Of a stretch of 35,005 nt of DNA, positions 1 to 8,944 are shown in pieces (the first letter of the stretch is position 1; each line of letters starts with the position of its first letter). The notes under the pieces are model-generated. The model did no database searches, was not told where the DNA came from, and saw nothing but the letters and a program-made list of their open reading frames with translations. Source of the stretch: Desulfovibrio sp. DV (GTDB taxonomy: Bacteria > Desulfobacterota > Desulfovibrionia > Desulfovibrionales > Desulfovibrionaceae). Location: NCBI RefSeq assembly GCF_001936595.1, contig NZ_MLBG01000039.1:1-35005 (forward strand), read 5' to 3'. The translations under genes and the position numbers were made by a program.

Positions 1-302
1 GGCCGCCCAGCTCGGGTCTGCCCCGGCCGAGCCGCCCGCCAGGCCGGCGTGACGGCCAACCCCGGACCGGTCCGGGGGAGGTGGCCTTTACCGCGGTCAA
101 AGCCAGCTGGATTCTCTACACCGTGGATGAGGGGCGCGAAGAGCGGGTGTATTTGAAGCCTGGCAAGCCCCATCGCATCGCCTATGCCCGGCGGCTGACC
201 GTGCGGCTTGGCAGTCCGAGCGAAGTGGCCTATCGTGATGGATCGCGGGAAGAGACCATCGAGGTCGGGAAAAAAGAGAGTCGGGTGCTGGAATTTCCCT
301 GA
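1..302 (+). CDS. 3' end of a gene with a RodZ-C (DUF4115)-like domain, truncated by the window
   Basis: The frame is open from the left edge to TGA at 300-302. The last 65 or so residues (from ASWILYTVDEG to RVLEFP) resemble the last domain of the RodZ-like protein at 1554-3008: both have a Trp-start strand, a K-K/P-G-x-x turn, a V-K/R-L-G-S/N-P-S core and a closing I/V-x-x-FP. This suggests a periplasmic beta-sandwich module of the DUF4115 type. A GTG at 81 exists, but the GGGGGAGG in front of it touches the start codon, so a true start there is doubtful. A second frame (position 2 onward) encodes an Ala/Pro-rich stretch ending in TGA at 50-52, so a frame change near base 50 or two adjacent genes cannot be excluded. 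Function beyond domain similarity is unknown. Confidence 0.55.
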   Translation, partial: PPSSGLPRPSRPPGRRDGQPRTGPGEVAFTAVKASWILYTVDEGREERVYLKPGKPHRIAYARRLTVRLGSPSEVAYRDGSREETIEVGKKESRVLEFP

Positions 303-487
303 CGCTCCCGCCGTACGGGTCTGGGCCACGATTGCCTGGGGTGGCAAAAATGTTTATAGGCCCCGGATGCGTGGTCGCGTCGCTCTGGGAGGAGACCGGA
401 TCGACCGCGTAAGTTTCCGGGGCGTCGCCGGACGGGCGCGGTGTGTCCTTTGCACGCGGCCTGCACAGCTTTACCATGGAGGACACA

Positions 488-1486
488 TTGCCGCATCTGC
501 CTAAATTTTTATGTGCCTTGGCACTTCTGGCCGCACTGGCCGCACCGGCCGCACCGGCCAAAGCCGCTGAACTGGTGGACCGGGTGGTGGCGGTGGTCAA
601 TGGCAAACTCATCACCCTGTTCGACGTCAATTCCCAGGTCGTGGAACTGGTCGCGCGCACGCAGGGCGTGACGCTCAAGCCCGGTGACCCGCGTGGGGAT
701 GAATTGCGCCGACAGGTGCTCGACAGTATGATTACCGATTTGCTGATTGAGCAGGAAGCGGCCAAACTCAAAGTGAATGTTTCCGAAACGGAAATCGACT
801 CCCAGATTGACGACCTGAAGAAGAAGAACAGCCTTACGCAGCAGCAGCTCGTGGCGGAACTGGCCAAGGAAGGGATGACGCTTAAGCAGTTCCGTGAAAA
901 GATGCACAATGACAGCATCAAAAAGCGTCTCTTGGGATTCATGGTCCATCGCAAGGTCTTGGTCACCGATGATGAAATCCGTGACTACTACGAGAAGAAT
1001 AAGGGCAGCCTGTCTACGGCAAAATCGGTGCTTGGCCCGAAGACGAGCGGGGGCCTGGGTTTTATCATGGTGCCGTCCAAGAAACAGGCCGAAGAACTGC
1101 GTGACAAGATCAATTCCGGAGCCATGACCTTTGCCGATGCAGCCAAGAAATTTTCCATCGGTCCCGGCCGGGACCAGGGCGGCGACCTTGGGGACGTCCA
1201 GGCCAAGGATCTGGCCGCACCCCTGCGCGACGCCCTGACAGCCGCGCCGGCCGGACAGGTCAGCCAGCCGGTGATGCTGGACGGCAAGGCCGTGCTGCTC
1301 ATGCAGCGCTCGGCCCAGGCCGCGCCGGCCAAGCCCGCTGCCCCTGTTGCCGCTTCTGCCGGTACCTCCTACGAGGCTGCCAAAGAGCAGATTCAGGAAC
1401 TGTTGTACAAGCAGAAGTTTGACAAACTCTTTCAGGAATACGTGGACAATCTGCGGTCCAAGGCCGTGATCGAAGTCAAGCTGTAG
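488..1486 (+). CDS. surA: Periplasmic SurA-type peptidyl-prolyl cis-trans isomerase/chaperone
   Basis: This 332-residue protein would be exported and assist folding of outer-membrane proteins. The start is placed at TTG 488 because GGAGG lies at 478-482 with a 5-base gap; ATG 476 and GTG 443 are in frame but have no comparable ribosome site. The N-terminus is a signal peptide with a Leu/Ala-rich core ending near AKA/AE. A SurA N-terminal domain follows (DRVVAVVNGKLIT, then a long helical region rich in Lys/Glu/Gln), and then one parvulin-type rotamase domain (GGLGFIMVPSKK through DQGGDLGDV to GQVSQPV). Only one parvulin domain is seen, whereas E. coli SurA has two. An Ala/Pro-rich linker precedes the C-terminal helix. 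It sits directly upstream of rodZ. Confidence 0.88.
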   Translation: MPHLPKFLCALALLAALAAPAAPAKAAELVDRVVAVVNGKLITLFDVNSQVVELVARTQGVTLKPGDPRGDELRRQVLDSMITDLLIEQEAAKLKVNVSETEIDSQIDDLKKKNSLTQQQLVAELAKEGMTLKQFREKMHNDSIKKRLLGFMVHRKVLVTDDEIRDYYEKNKGSLSTAKSVLGPKTSGGLGFIMVPSKKQAEELRDKINSGAMTFADAAKKFSIGPGRDQGGDLGDVQAKDLAAPLRDALTAAPAGQVSQPVMLDGKAVLLMQRSAQAAPAKPAAPVAASAGTSYEAAKEQIQELLYKQKFDKLFQEYVDNLRSKAVIEVKL

Positions 1487-1553
1487 GGCTTTCGATCCGG
1501 TCGTCCGGGAGTCCTCCCGCTCCCGGCGTGGCGGGCATAGAGGAGTTTTCTAT

Positions 1554-3008
1554 ATGGATTTGCGCGAGATAGGGACGATGCTGCGCGAGGAACGGGAGCG
1601 ACAAGGCCTGTCCCTCGACACGGTGGCGGATAAGATCAAGATATCGCGATCCTGTCTTGCGGCCATCGAAGAGGGCAACGAGAGTGTTTTGCCCCATCCG
1701 GTGTACGCCAAGGGGTTCATAAAAAACTACGCCAAGATCCTTGGCGTGGACCAGGGCGAGTTTACCGCACAGCTGTCAAGCCTCTACCAATCGGAAGAAT
1801 CCGGGCGTTTTCGCGACATGGCCCTGGGCGCTGACATCCCGGATGACGATTGCGGCTGCAATATACCGTCCGCTGCCCCGCGGCCGCCGGTCAAATTGCT
1901 GGCCCTGGGTGCGGTCGGGCTGCTGCTCGTGGTCGGCATTGTCTGGTTCGCGCTGGCCCATGTCTTTTCCTCACCCGAAGGTGGAACGCCAGACGCCGCC
2001 CCCCGTGGCGAGGCCGCCAAGCCGGCTCCGTCAGCTCCCTTTGAGCCGACCCCGTCTGCGCCGGCGGTCCCGGCTCCTGCCCCTGTGGTTGCCGCGCCTG
2101 CCCCGATTCTGCCCCCGGCTCCTCCGGCGTCTTCTGTTCCCCCGGTTCCGGTGGCGATAACGCCCACGGTGCCGGCCCCTCCCGGTGTCGGCCCAACGCC
2201 GGCCGAGCCGGCAAAGCCGGTCCAGGAGACAGCCCCGCGTGCCCTGACCCCGGAAGACAAGGCCACCCAGGATATCGCCGTCAGCGGCCCGACAGCTTCG
2301 GTTCCGGCCGTGCCGCCGGCTCCTGAGACAGCCGCCGCACCGGCCCCGGCGGCGACCGCCAAGACCTTCACCGTGGGTGAATCCGGCCCCCATCTCGTCA
2401 CTATCGTGGCCAACGAACGCTGCTGGCTGCAGGCCGGGGCCGACGGCGGCTCCATGCACGAAACCATGCTGGAAAAAGGCGACACCTTTACCGGGCGCTT
2501 CACCGACTATCTCCTCGTGCGCCTGGGCAATGCCGGTGCCGTGGAAATTCATTTCGACAACAAGCTCTATCCGTTCCAGGCCGGGAAGGGATCGGTCAAG
2601 ACCCTCAAATTTGTCGCCAAGAAGACCGATGCGGCTCCGATCACTCCGACAGCTGGAGCTCCGGCAGCTGCTCCGATGGCTGCGCCTGCGGCCGGCCCTG
2701 CGGCTGCCCCGGTGGCGTCTGCCGCTCCGGCTGCCGTTTCCCAGGCTCCGGCGGCCGAAGGGACTGCGGGCGGCAAGGAAGTGGAGATCTTCGGCCAGGA
2801 CGGCAGCTGGGTCATCATCAGCGCCGACAAGGCCCCGGCCAAGGAAATCTATGTCAAAAAGGGGCAGCGCATCACCGTGCCCTTTAGCGAAAAGATGGAA
2901 GTCAAACTCGGCAATCCGAGTAGCGTCGTCTTTCGCTACGATGGCAAGGAGACGCCTGTTTCCACCGAGAAGGGCGGCAGCAAGATCATCCGTTTTCCGA
3001 ATCCGTAG
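1554..3008 (+). CDS. rodZ: RodZ-like cytoskeletal/cell-shape membrane protein with two C-terminal DUF4115-like modules
   Basis: 484 residues. The start ATG is preceded by AGGAG at 1541-1545. Residues 2-66 form an HTH_25-type cytoplasmic helix-turn-helix (REERERQGLSLDTVADKIKI, then a YAKGFIKNYAKILG tail typical of RodZ). One membrane helix lies at about 113-137. A long Ala/Pro-rich periplasmic linker follows (about 140-285). Two beta-rich modules come last: the first at about 290-355 (WLQAGADGG ... LVRLGNAGAVEIHF) and the second at about 412-484 (SWVIISADK ... VKLGNPSSVVF ... IIRFP). RodZ usually has one such module, so the duplication is unusual. In other bacteria RodZ links MreB to the envelope; that role is inferred. 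Two Cys (C100, C102) sit just before the membrane helix. Confidence 0.82.
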   Translation: MDLREIGTMLREERERQGLSLDTVADKIKISRSCLAAIEEGNESVLPHPVYAKGFIKNYAKILGVDQGEFTAQLSSLYQSEESGRFRDMALGADIPDDDCGCNIPSAAPRPPVKLLALGAVGLLLVVGIVWFALAHVFSSPEGGTPDAAPRGEAAKPAPSAPFEPTPSAPAVPAPAPVVAAPAPILPPAPPASSVPPVPVAITPTVPAPPGVGPTPAEPAKPVQETAPRALTPEDKATQDIAVSGPTASVPAVPPAPETAAAPAPAATAKTFTVGESGPHLVTIVANERCWLQAGADGGSMHETMLEKGDTFTGRFTDYLLVRLGNAGAVEIHFDNKLYPFQAGKGSVKTLKFVAKKTDAAPITPTAGAPAAAPMAAPAAGPAAAPVASAAPAAVSQAPAAEGTAGGKEVEIFGQDGSWVIISADKAPAKEIYVKKGQRITVPFSEKMEVKLGNPSSVVFRYDGKETPVSTEKGGSKIIRFPNP

Positions 3009-3170
3009 CGCTCCCAGCGGCGCGGCCAGTCGATGATGCTGTGCTGGGGAAGGCTCCTGCCCCGGCCGGGCGGTTGCTGCGTGGCCGGGGCGGGAGCTGC
3101 CGGTTGGCTTTGGAGACCGCAATTCCCGGTCGTACGGGACAGACGGCAGGTTCAGGAGGCGCAGGGCGGC

Positions 3171-3917
3171 ATGGAGTTTTGCGAACAGGCGCTCGTGCTG
3201 ACCGTGCGGCGGTTTCGGGAAATCGACGCCTGGGTGCGGCTGCTTTCGCCCGTGCGCGGCGTGTACACCGCGTTTGCCTTTGGGGGGATGAAAAGTCGCC
3301 GGCGGTTTCTGGGCTGCCTTGATCCGCTCAACCATGTCCGGTTCAAGGTGCGGCGCTCGGGCTACAAGGGCTACCACTGCCTCACCGAGGGCCGCCTGCT
3401 CGACGCTCCAAGCCAGTTGCGCGTCAGTCCGCAACGCCTGGGCATGGCCGTCAACTGCTTGAAATTTTTCGAAGCTGTGCCTATCGCTCCCCAGGGCGCG
3501 GCCGAAGCCTACGGCTTGGTGCGCGAAATGTTGGCGGCTTTGGACGGCAATGATGCGCCGTCGCCGCTTTTTCCGCTGCTGTTTCGGGCCAGGATGACCT
3601 TTCTCCACGGCCTCATGCCGGTGTGCGGCGTGTGCGCGGTGTGCGGCGGCCCGCTTGGCGGCGGGGCCGTGTGCCATGTGGAAGAAGGCAAAATTTTGTG
3701 CCCCGGCTGCCGGACCGCCACGGTGGGCGGGGTGCGCCTGCCCCTTGGCCGCGAGGCGCTTTCGCTTCTGGAAGCAGCCGTGGGACAGGACCCGGGATGC
3801 TGGGTCAGCTGTCGGCCCGAGCCGGCGGCGGCCAGGGAGTTTTCCCGGGCGGTGGATCTGCTTGTGCGCTATCATATGGGATTGGCCTGGGAGCAGGGCG
3901 GATTTGTGCGGGCCTGA
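3171..3917 (+). CDS. recO: DNA repair protein RecO
   Basis: 248 residues. RecO works with RecF and RecR to load RecA on SSB-coated single-stranded DNA. The N-terminus is an OB-fold typical of RecO (ALVLTVRRFREIDAWVRLLSPVRGVYTAFAFGG, given here only as its span from residue 6 to 39). A zinc-ribbon-like motif lies in the second half (CGVCAVCGGPL, then CPGC about 20 residues later), matching the C-x2-C ... C-x2-C of the RecO C-terminal domain. The start at ATG 3171 was chosen because homology begins there and AGGAGG lies at 3154-3159. The frame is open upstream to about 3033 but that stretch is low-complexity and unlike RecO. The gene lies between rodZ and glyQ. Confidence 0.88.
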   Translation: MEFCEQALVLTVRRFREIDAWVRLLSPVRGVYTAFAFGGMKSRRRFLGCLDPLNHVRFKVRRSGYKGYHCLTEGRLLDAPSQLRVSPQRLGMAVNCLKFFEAVPIAPQGAAEAYGLVREMLAALDGNDAPSPLFPLLFRARMTFLHGLMPVCGVCAVCGGPLGGGAVCHVEEGKILCPGCRTATVGGVRLPLGREALSLLEAAVGQDPGCWVSCRPEPAAAREFSRAVDLLVRYHMGLAWEQGGFVRA

Positions 3918-4007
3918 CGCCTTTGCCCGTACGCCCAAGGCCCTACACCCCTGACGCATCGCCGCGCCCGGCCCGGCTGGCGGCGAAACCTTGAAATCGG
4001 AGCGAGC

Positions 4008-4880
4008 ATGTATTTTCAGGATGTCATCTTGACGCTGCAAAACTTCTGGGCCAAATCCGGCTGCCTCGTGGTCCAGCCCTATGACAGCGAAGTCGGTGCC
4101 GGCACCTTCAATCCGGCCACGTTTTTCCGGGTCATCGGCCCTGAACCCTGGAAGGCGGCCTATGTCCAGCCTTCCCGCCGTCCCACCGACGGCCGCTACG
4201 GCGAAAATCCCAATCGCCTGCAGCATTATTACCAGTTCCAGGTGATCTTGAAACCCTCGCCGGACAACATTCAGGATCTCTACCTGCAAAGCCTCGCAGC
4301 GATTGGACTTTCCGCTTCGGATCACGACGTGCGCTTCGTCGAGGACGACTGGGAATCCCCCACTCTTGGGGCTTGGGGCCTGGGCTGGGAAGTCTGGGTC
4401 GACGGCATGGAGGCCACCCAGTTCACCTACTTCCAGCAGGTGGGCGGTATCGATCTGTCGCCGGTATCCGTGGAGATCACCTATGGCCTGGAACGCATTA
4501 CCATGTATCTGCAGCAGAAGGATTCCGTCTACGATCTGGACTGGAACCAGGACGTGACCTACGGTCAGGTGTTCCAGCGCGGCGAATACGAACATTCGCG
4601 CTACAATTTCGAGGAATCCGACGCGGCCATGCTGCTGGCCCATTTCAGTGCCTGCGAAAAGGAATGCAAACGGCTGTGCGAACTCAGTCTGCCCTGGCCG
4701 GCGTATGACTACTGCTTGAAATGCTCCCACGCCTTCAACATGCTTGAAGCCCGGGGGGCCATCTCCATCACCGAGCGCACGGGCTATATCGGCCGGGTGC
4801 GCAATCTGGCCTCTTCCCTGGCCCGGCTCTACGCCGCCCAGCGCACGGAACTCGGCTATCCTCTTCTGAATAAAAGCTAA
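4008..4880 (+). CDS. glyQ: Glycyl-tRNA synthetase alpha subunit
   Basis: 290 residues, the normal length for the alpha subunit of the bacterial alpha2-beta2 glycyl-tRNA synthetase. It carries the class II catalytic core that activates glycine. The protein begins [14 protein letters not shown] and contains the family hallmarks [34 protein letters not shown] and the [13 protein letters not shown] motif. The beta subunit follows after 12 bases, so the two are co-transcribed and co-translated. No T-box leader is evident in the 90 bases upstream, which hold only a weak GGAG ribosome site. Confidence 0.97.
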   Translation: MYFQDVILTLQNFWAKSGCLVVQPYDSEVGAGTFNPATFFRVIGPEPWKAAYVQPSRRPTDGRYGENPNRLQHYYQFQVILKPSPDNIQDLYLQSLAAIGLSASDHDVRFVEDDWESPTLGAWGLGWEVWVDGMEATQFTYFQQVGGIDLSPVSVEITYGLERITMYLQQKDSVYDLDWNQDVTYGQVFQRGEYEHSRYNFEESDAAMLLAHFSACEKECKRLCELSLPWPAYDYCLKCSHAFNMLEARGAISITERTGYIGRVRNLASSLARLYAAQRTELGYPLLNKS

Positions 4881-4892
4881 AGGACGCACGCC

Positions 4893-6986
4893 ATGTCCCA
4901 TTTTTTGTTTGAGATCGGATTTGAGGAAATGCCGGCCCGGTTCCTGTCGGGCCTAACCGACGAGGTTCGAAGCCTGTTTGCCGAGGCCCTGGCCCAGGCC
5001 AAGGTCGATTGCGGTCCGGTGGCCGCCTTTGCCACGCCGCGCCGGCTGGTGGTGAGCGTGGCCGATATCGCCGTGCGCGCCCGCCAGGAAGAGGAAGTGG
5101 TCACCGGTCCGCCCGAGCGGGTGGGTTACGACGCCTCGGGCAACCCGACCCCGGCTGCGGCCGGCTTTGCCAAGGGCCAGGGCTGCGACGTGGCCGACGT
5201 CTACGTCATGGAGACGGGCAAGGGACGGTATCTGGCCCTGCGCAAAAATACCGGCGGCGAGGCCACCCTGGATTTGCTCCCCGGCCTCTGCCTGGAAGCC
5301 GTCAGGAAGCTCTCCTTCCCCAAGCGGATGCGCTGGGGCAGCCGGGAGTTCGCTTTCGGCCGGCCGGTGCACTGGTTTCTGGCCCTGCTTGACGACGTCG
5401 TCGTGCCCTTTGAACTCGACGGCATCGTTTCCGGCCGCCAGACCCGGGGCCAGCGCATCATGGGTCCCGGCCCCTTTGACGTGCCGACGGCGGCTGACTA
5501 TTTCACCATCATCCGCGAGGCGGGCCAGGTCGTCCTCGACGCCCGGGAGCGTGAGAGCATCGTGCGTACCCAGGCTGAGGCCCTGGCCAAGGAAGCCGGT
5601 GGCACGGCGGTCATCAACCCGTCGCTTTTAGTCGAGGTCACGGGCCTGACCGAGCATCCGGTGGTGCTCATGGGCCAGATCGACCGCAAATACCTGGATG
5701 TTCCCCGCGAAGTGCTCATCACCAGCATGGAGAGCCACCAGAAAAGTTTTGCCGTGGAAGACGGCAAGGGCGGGCTTTTGCCGGTGTTTCTGACCACGCT
5801 TGGCCTGGTGCCCGGCAATGTCGAACTGGTGCGCCGGGGCTGGCAGCGGGTGCTGACCGCCCGGCTGGAAGACGCCCGGTTTTTCTGGGAAGCCGATCTG
5901 GCCACCGACCTTGAGACCTGGCACAAAAAGCTCGAGAGCGTGGTCTTTCTGGCCGGCCTTGGCTCCATGCGCGACAAGTCGCGCCGCCTGGAACGGCTGT
6001 GCGGGCTCATTGCCGAACAGGCCGGCAAGCCCGAGATCATGCTCGAAGCCTCCCAGGCCGGCGGTCTGGCCAAGCTCGACCTCGTGTCCGACATGGTGGG
6101 TGAATTTGCCGAACTCCAAGGCATCATGGGCGGCATCTACGTGCGCCGCAAAGGCCAGTCCAAGACCGTGTCCCGGGCCGTGGCCGAGCAGTATCTGCCG
6201 GCCGGACCGGACAGCCCGGTGCCGCCGTCCCTGGCCGGTGCCATCCTGTCCGTGGCCGACAAGGCCGACACTCTGGCCGGCTGCTTTGGCCTGGATATGG
6301 CTCCGACCGGCGCGGCCGACCCCTACGCCCTGCGTCGGGCGGCCCTTGGCATCTGCCGCATCATCATCGAACACGGCCTGCATCTGGATCTCATGGAACT
6401 CCTGCAAGGGGCCATCGACGGTTACGGCGAGGTGAAGTTCAAGGTGGACCGCACCCATGTGCTGGCCAAGCTGCTCGACTTTTTCGGCCAGCGTCTCAAG
6501 GCCTATTTCGCCGGCCAGGGCTACGACACCCTGGTGGTGGAGGCGGCCCTTGGCGCGTCCTATACCGATATTGCCGCGCTGTCCGCCCGCTTGGCCGCTT
6601 TGGCTGCTTTTGCCGCCAAGCCGGATTTCGGGCAGGCCGTGCTGACATTTAAGCGCGCTGCCAACATCATCCGCAAGCAGGGTGTCGGGGCCGGGGTGCC
6701 GCTGACCGGGACGATCAAGGCCGAGCTGCTGGAAGAGCAGGCGGAAAAGGATCTTGCCGCAGTTTGCACCGATGTGTTCCCGCGCTTTGACGCGCTCTTT
6801 GCGGGCGGGGATTACGGGGCGGTGCTCGAACTGCTCTATGAGTTGCGCCCGTCTGTGGACGCCTTTTTCGATACGACCATGGTAATGTGCGACGACATGG
6901 ATATGCGGCTTAATCGCCTCAATCTGCTCAAGTCGCTGGTTGACCGTCTGGGCCGGGTGGCGGATTTCGCTGCCTTGCAGGTCTAG
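4893..6986 (+). CDS. glyS: Glycyl-tRNA synthetase beta subunit
   Basis: 697 residues, full length for the beta subunit that binds tRNA-Gly and partners GlyQ. The N-terminus (FLFEIGFEEMPARFL) and the FATPRRLVV and GFAKGQG blocks are characteristic, as are EVTGLTEHPVVLMG and FAELQGIMGGIY. The C-terminal part (about 590-690) is helical and fits the anticodon-binding DALR-like domain. An AAAGGA ribosome site lies just after the glyQ stop. The gene is followed by a separate promoter for rpsT. Confidence 0.97.
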   Translation: MSHFLFEIGFEEMPARFLSGLTDEVRSLFAEALAQAKVDCGPVAAFATPRRLVVSVADIAVRARQEEEVVTGPPERVGYDASGNPTPAAAGFAKGQGCDVADVYVMETGKGRYLALRKNTGGEATLDLLPGLCLEAVRKLSFPKRMRWGSREFAFGRPVHWFLALLDDVVVPFELDGIVSGRQTRGQRIMGPGPFDVPTAADYFTIIREAGQVVLDARERESIVRTQAEALAKEAGGTAVINPSLLVEVTGLTEHPVVLMGQIDRKYLDVPREVLITSMESHQKSFAVEDGKGGLLPVFLTTLGLVPGNVELVRRGWQRVLTARLEDARFFWEADLATDLETWHKKLESVVFLAGLGSMRDKSRRLERLCGLIAEQAGKPEIMLEASQAGGLAKLDLVSDMVGEFAELQGIMGGIYVRRKGQSKTVSRAVAEQYLPAGPDSPVPPSLAGAILSVADKADTLAGCFGLDMAPTGAADPYALRRAALGICRIIIEHGLHLDLMELLQGAIDGYGEVKFKVDRTHVLAKLLDFFGQRLKAYFAGQGYDTLVVEAALGASYTDIAALSARLAALAAFAAKPDFGQAVLTFKRAANIIRKQGVGAGVPLTGTIKAELLEEQAEKDLAAVCTDVFPRFDALFAGGDYGAVLELLYELRPSVDAFFDTTMVMCDDMDMRLNRLNLLKSLVDRLGRVADFAALQV

Positions 6987-7002
6987 AAGCCGCTTAAACT
7001 GC

Positions 7003-7031
7003 TTGACAGGGTTGGGCCTTTGATTTAGCTA
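7003..7031 (+). promoter_or_regulatory. Sigma-70-type promoter of rpsT
   Basis: A perfect -35 hexamer TTGACA (7003-7008) is followed after 17 bases by TAGCTA (7026-7031), a 4/6 match to TATAAT. It lies just downstream of glyS and about 38 bases ahead of the rpsT start, which suits a separately and strongly expressed ribosomal protein gene. Confidence 0.7.
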
Positions 7032-7068
7032 ACCCTGCTTCAGCGAACATTTCACGGAGGAACGATCC

Positions 7069-7338
7069 TTGGCCAATCATAAATCTGCCATCAAGCGGCA
7101 CCGTCAAAGCCTTTTGGCCCGGGCTCGCAACCGGGCGGTCAAGACCCGCGTGCGTAACGTCATCAAGGCCGTGCGTGCCGCCCTGGTTGGCGGGGATGTC
7201 GCCACTGCCGAAGCGGCCCTGCTCACCGCCACCAAGGTGCTGGACAAGGCTGCCACCAAAAAGATCATCCACTGGAAGGCTGCAGCGCGCAACATCTCGC
7301 GCCTGACCACGGCCGTCAACAAGACCAAGACGGCCTAG
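7069..7338 (+). CDS. rpsT: 30S ribosomal protein S20
   Basis: 89 residues, the usual length. The protein starts [13 protein letters not shown] after the initiator, contains the Arg/Lys-rich helix [16 protein letters not shown], and ends in the [17 protein letters not shown] block that contacts 16S rRNA. The start codon is TTG at 7069, set by GGAGG at 7056-7060 with an 8-base gap. S20 genes often use a rare start codon, known in E. coli to allow autoregulation; the same is only suggested here. The gene has its own promoter and terminator. Confidence 0.97.
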   Translation: MANHKSAIKRHRQSLLARARNRAVKTRVRNVIKAVRAALVGGDVATAEAALLTATKVLDKAATKKIIHWKAAARNISRLTTAVNKTKTA

Positions 7339-7362
7339 TTTTCCGGTATTCTTGGTTTTTCC

Positions 7363-7398
7363 AAAGCCCGCTACGGATTGCCGCAGCGGGCTTTTGGT
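7363..7398 (+). terminator. Rho-independent terminator of rpsT
   Basis: A perfect 10-bp stem (AAAGCCCGCT at 7363-7372, AGCGGGCTTT at 7385-7394) with a 12-base loop runs into a T-rich tail, 25 bases after the rpsT stop. Confidence 0.92.
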
Positions 7399-7615
7399 GT
7401 TTTCTGGCGGGTATGCGGCCTTGGTGCGTGGGGTCGGGCGACCGGCCAGGGGACGGCCGTTGCCTGGGGTTGGGCCTCGTGTGCAGCTGTGGGTGCGGGG
7501 CTGGCGATAGGCCTCCCGGTTGCCGGCACTGCGCCCGGGGCCGGCTGACAAGAAGACCAGCCTTGAGCTATGGTGGGCGCTGCCCGGTCCTGGAGACCGG
7601 TCTGGAGGGGAACTG

Positions 7616-8146
7616 ATGCTGCTCTCTCTGATTGATTGCCGGCGGACCCTTGCCGTGGCCCTGGTGCTCGGGGGCGTGGCTGTTGGGGGCCTCGGAACTG
7701 TAACGGCCCGGGCGGCCGGGTTTCACCGGGCGGCAACCGAGCCTGAAAAGGCCCTGGACCGGGTGCTACGCTTGTCGGAAAAAGACCCTGGTCTGGTCGA
7801 GTTCCTCCTGGCCACGCCGCAGTACAAGGCCAAGGCCGGCAAGGACTACGGCCGCTATGTGACGCCCCGGTTGCGCACGGACCTGGCCGCCCTGGAGCGG
7901 GCGGCCGTTGCCGAGAACTGCCAGGGCAAGTACCTGGACGGCGAACTGTGCGGCCTGGACCACAATCCCCTGACCTGCGCCCAGGACATGGCTGACGGGG
8001 CGTATTTGTACCAGACGGAGTCCGCTGGCGACGGCCGGGCGGATATCGCCTACAAATGGCCGGGCCAAAAGGCGGTCGTGGCCCGTTTTGCCCTGGTGCA
8101 GGAAGGCGGCGTGTGGAAGATTGATGCGGTGACCTGCCTGCCCTAG
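7616..8146 (+). CDS. Exported small DUF3828-like protein
   Basis: 176 residues. ATG 7616 is chosen because GGAGGGG lies at 7604-7610. The N-terminus is a signal peptide (RR pair, then a Leu/Val/Gly-rich core, likely cut after TARA), so the mature protein is periplasmic. The mature part has a YVTPRLRTDL helix, four Cys (one in NCQGKY, one in ELCGLDHN, one in LTCAQDM, one near the C-terminus in DAVTCLP) and an ending GGVWKIDAVTCLP. This layout is like the DUF3828/NTF2-like exported proteins, in which a short cone fold ends with W-K-I-x-x-V. No catalytic role is known. The next plus-strand gene starts 141 bases downstream, so an operon is possible but not clear. Confidence 0.6.
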   Translation: MLLSLIDCRRTLAVALVLGGVAVGGLGTVTARAAGFHRAATEPEKALDRVLRLSEKDPGLVEFLLATPQYKAKAGKDYGRYVTPRLRTDLAALERAAVAENCQGKYLDGELCGLDHNPLTCAQDMADGAYLYQTESAGDGRADIAYKWPGQKAVVARFALVQEGGVWKIDAVTCLP

Positions 8147-8287
8147 CCCGGCGCAGACAGGGTGGAGACGGGCAACGCATCTCCCTTCGTTTGGCCGGGA
8201 AGCGGGCAGCGCCGGCCTTGTCTGGCGCGACTTTGTGGCGACCATTGCCTGAAACCGTGTGATAGTGAAAACAGCTTGCTGCCACCA

Positions 8288-8860
8288 ATGAAGACCATCA
8301 TTGCCTCGGATATTTACGGTCTGACCCCGGCGGTTGCTGCCTTGGCCGGGCAGCTTGACCGGCAGGCCGTTGTGCTTTCCCCGTGGGACGTCGAGGGCTG
8401 CCCCTTTGCTACGGAGCAGGAGGCGCACAGAGCCTTTGTGGCCGGCGAAGGCGTGGCTGGGTATGCGGCCAGTATCACGGCTGCGGCGGGCGAGGAGCCG
8501 GCCTTTCTCATGGGCTTTAGCGCCGGAGCCACGGCGCTCTGGCTGCACGCGGCCGGGGCTGGCTGCCATCCGGACAGCCGGGCCGTGCTCTTTTACGGCT
8601 CACGGATTCGCAACCATCTTGGGCTGCGGCCGCGCTGCCGGGTGCAGGCGATCTTTGCCGAGCATGAGGCGGCTTGCGACCCGAAGGACATTGTTGCGCG
8701 GATGGCATCGGAGAATGTCACCGTGCATATCGAACCGGGCGCGGCCCATGGGTTCATGAACCCGCTGTCGCCGGGGTATTGCGATGAATCCTCGCGAAAA
8801 TATGGGGAAATGGTGCGGCAGCAGCATGTTGCCTGGATGCGCCGCCATGGGGCGGGCTAA
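8288..8860 (+). CDS. Small alpha/beta hydrolase, dienelactone-hydrolase-like
   Basis: 190 residues from ATG 8288, where the KTIIASDIYG strand that begins the fold starts. The nucleophile elbow is GFSAGATA (G-x-S-x-G). An acidic residue in the segment FAEHEAACDPKD and the His in GAAHGFMNP complete a plausible triad, and AHGF is typical of the dienelactone hydrolase family. It would hydrolyse an ester or thioester; the substrate is unknown. The protein is shorter than usual for the family (about 230) and lacks a clear lid. No strong ribosome site is visible in front of this ATG, and the frame stays open upstream to 8162, so the start is less certain than the family call. Confidence 0.65.
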   Translation: MKTIIASDIYGLTPAVAALAGQLDRQAVVLSPWDVEGCPFATEQEAHRAFVAGEGVAGYAASITAAAGEEPAFLMGFSAGATALWLHAAGAGCHPDSRAVLFYGSRIRNHLGLRPRCRVQAIFAEHEAACDPKDIVARMASENVTVHIEPGAAHGFMNPLSPGYCDESSRKYGEMVRQQHVAWMRRHGAG

Positions 8861-8944
8861 GCGCCGTGGCGTTTTTCCGCAAGGCTGCGGCTCTCGGATA
8901 CGGTTTGTTCTGGGCGCTCCGGCAGGAAGTCCCGAATGCCCCGA

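Noticed and set aside
443-487. Upstream GTG/ATG starts for surA
   Set aside because: They lack a spaced ribosome site, whereas TTG 488 has GGAGG five bases away and gives a clean signal peptide.
3918-4007. T-box or other leader upstream of glyQ
   Set aside because: The gap is only 90 bases, with no specifier-like stem or T-box sequence seen.
2031-4901. A 956-codon open frame on the minus strand
   Set aside because: It lies antisense to rodZ, recO and glyQ, all recognisable proteins. Its product is Gly/Arg/His-rich with no fold, which is what high-GC antisense frames give.
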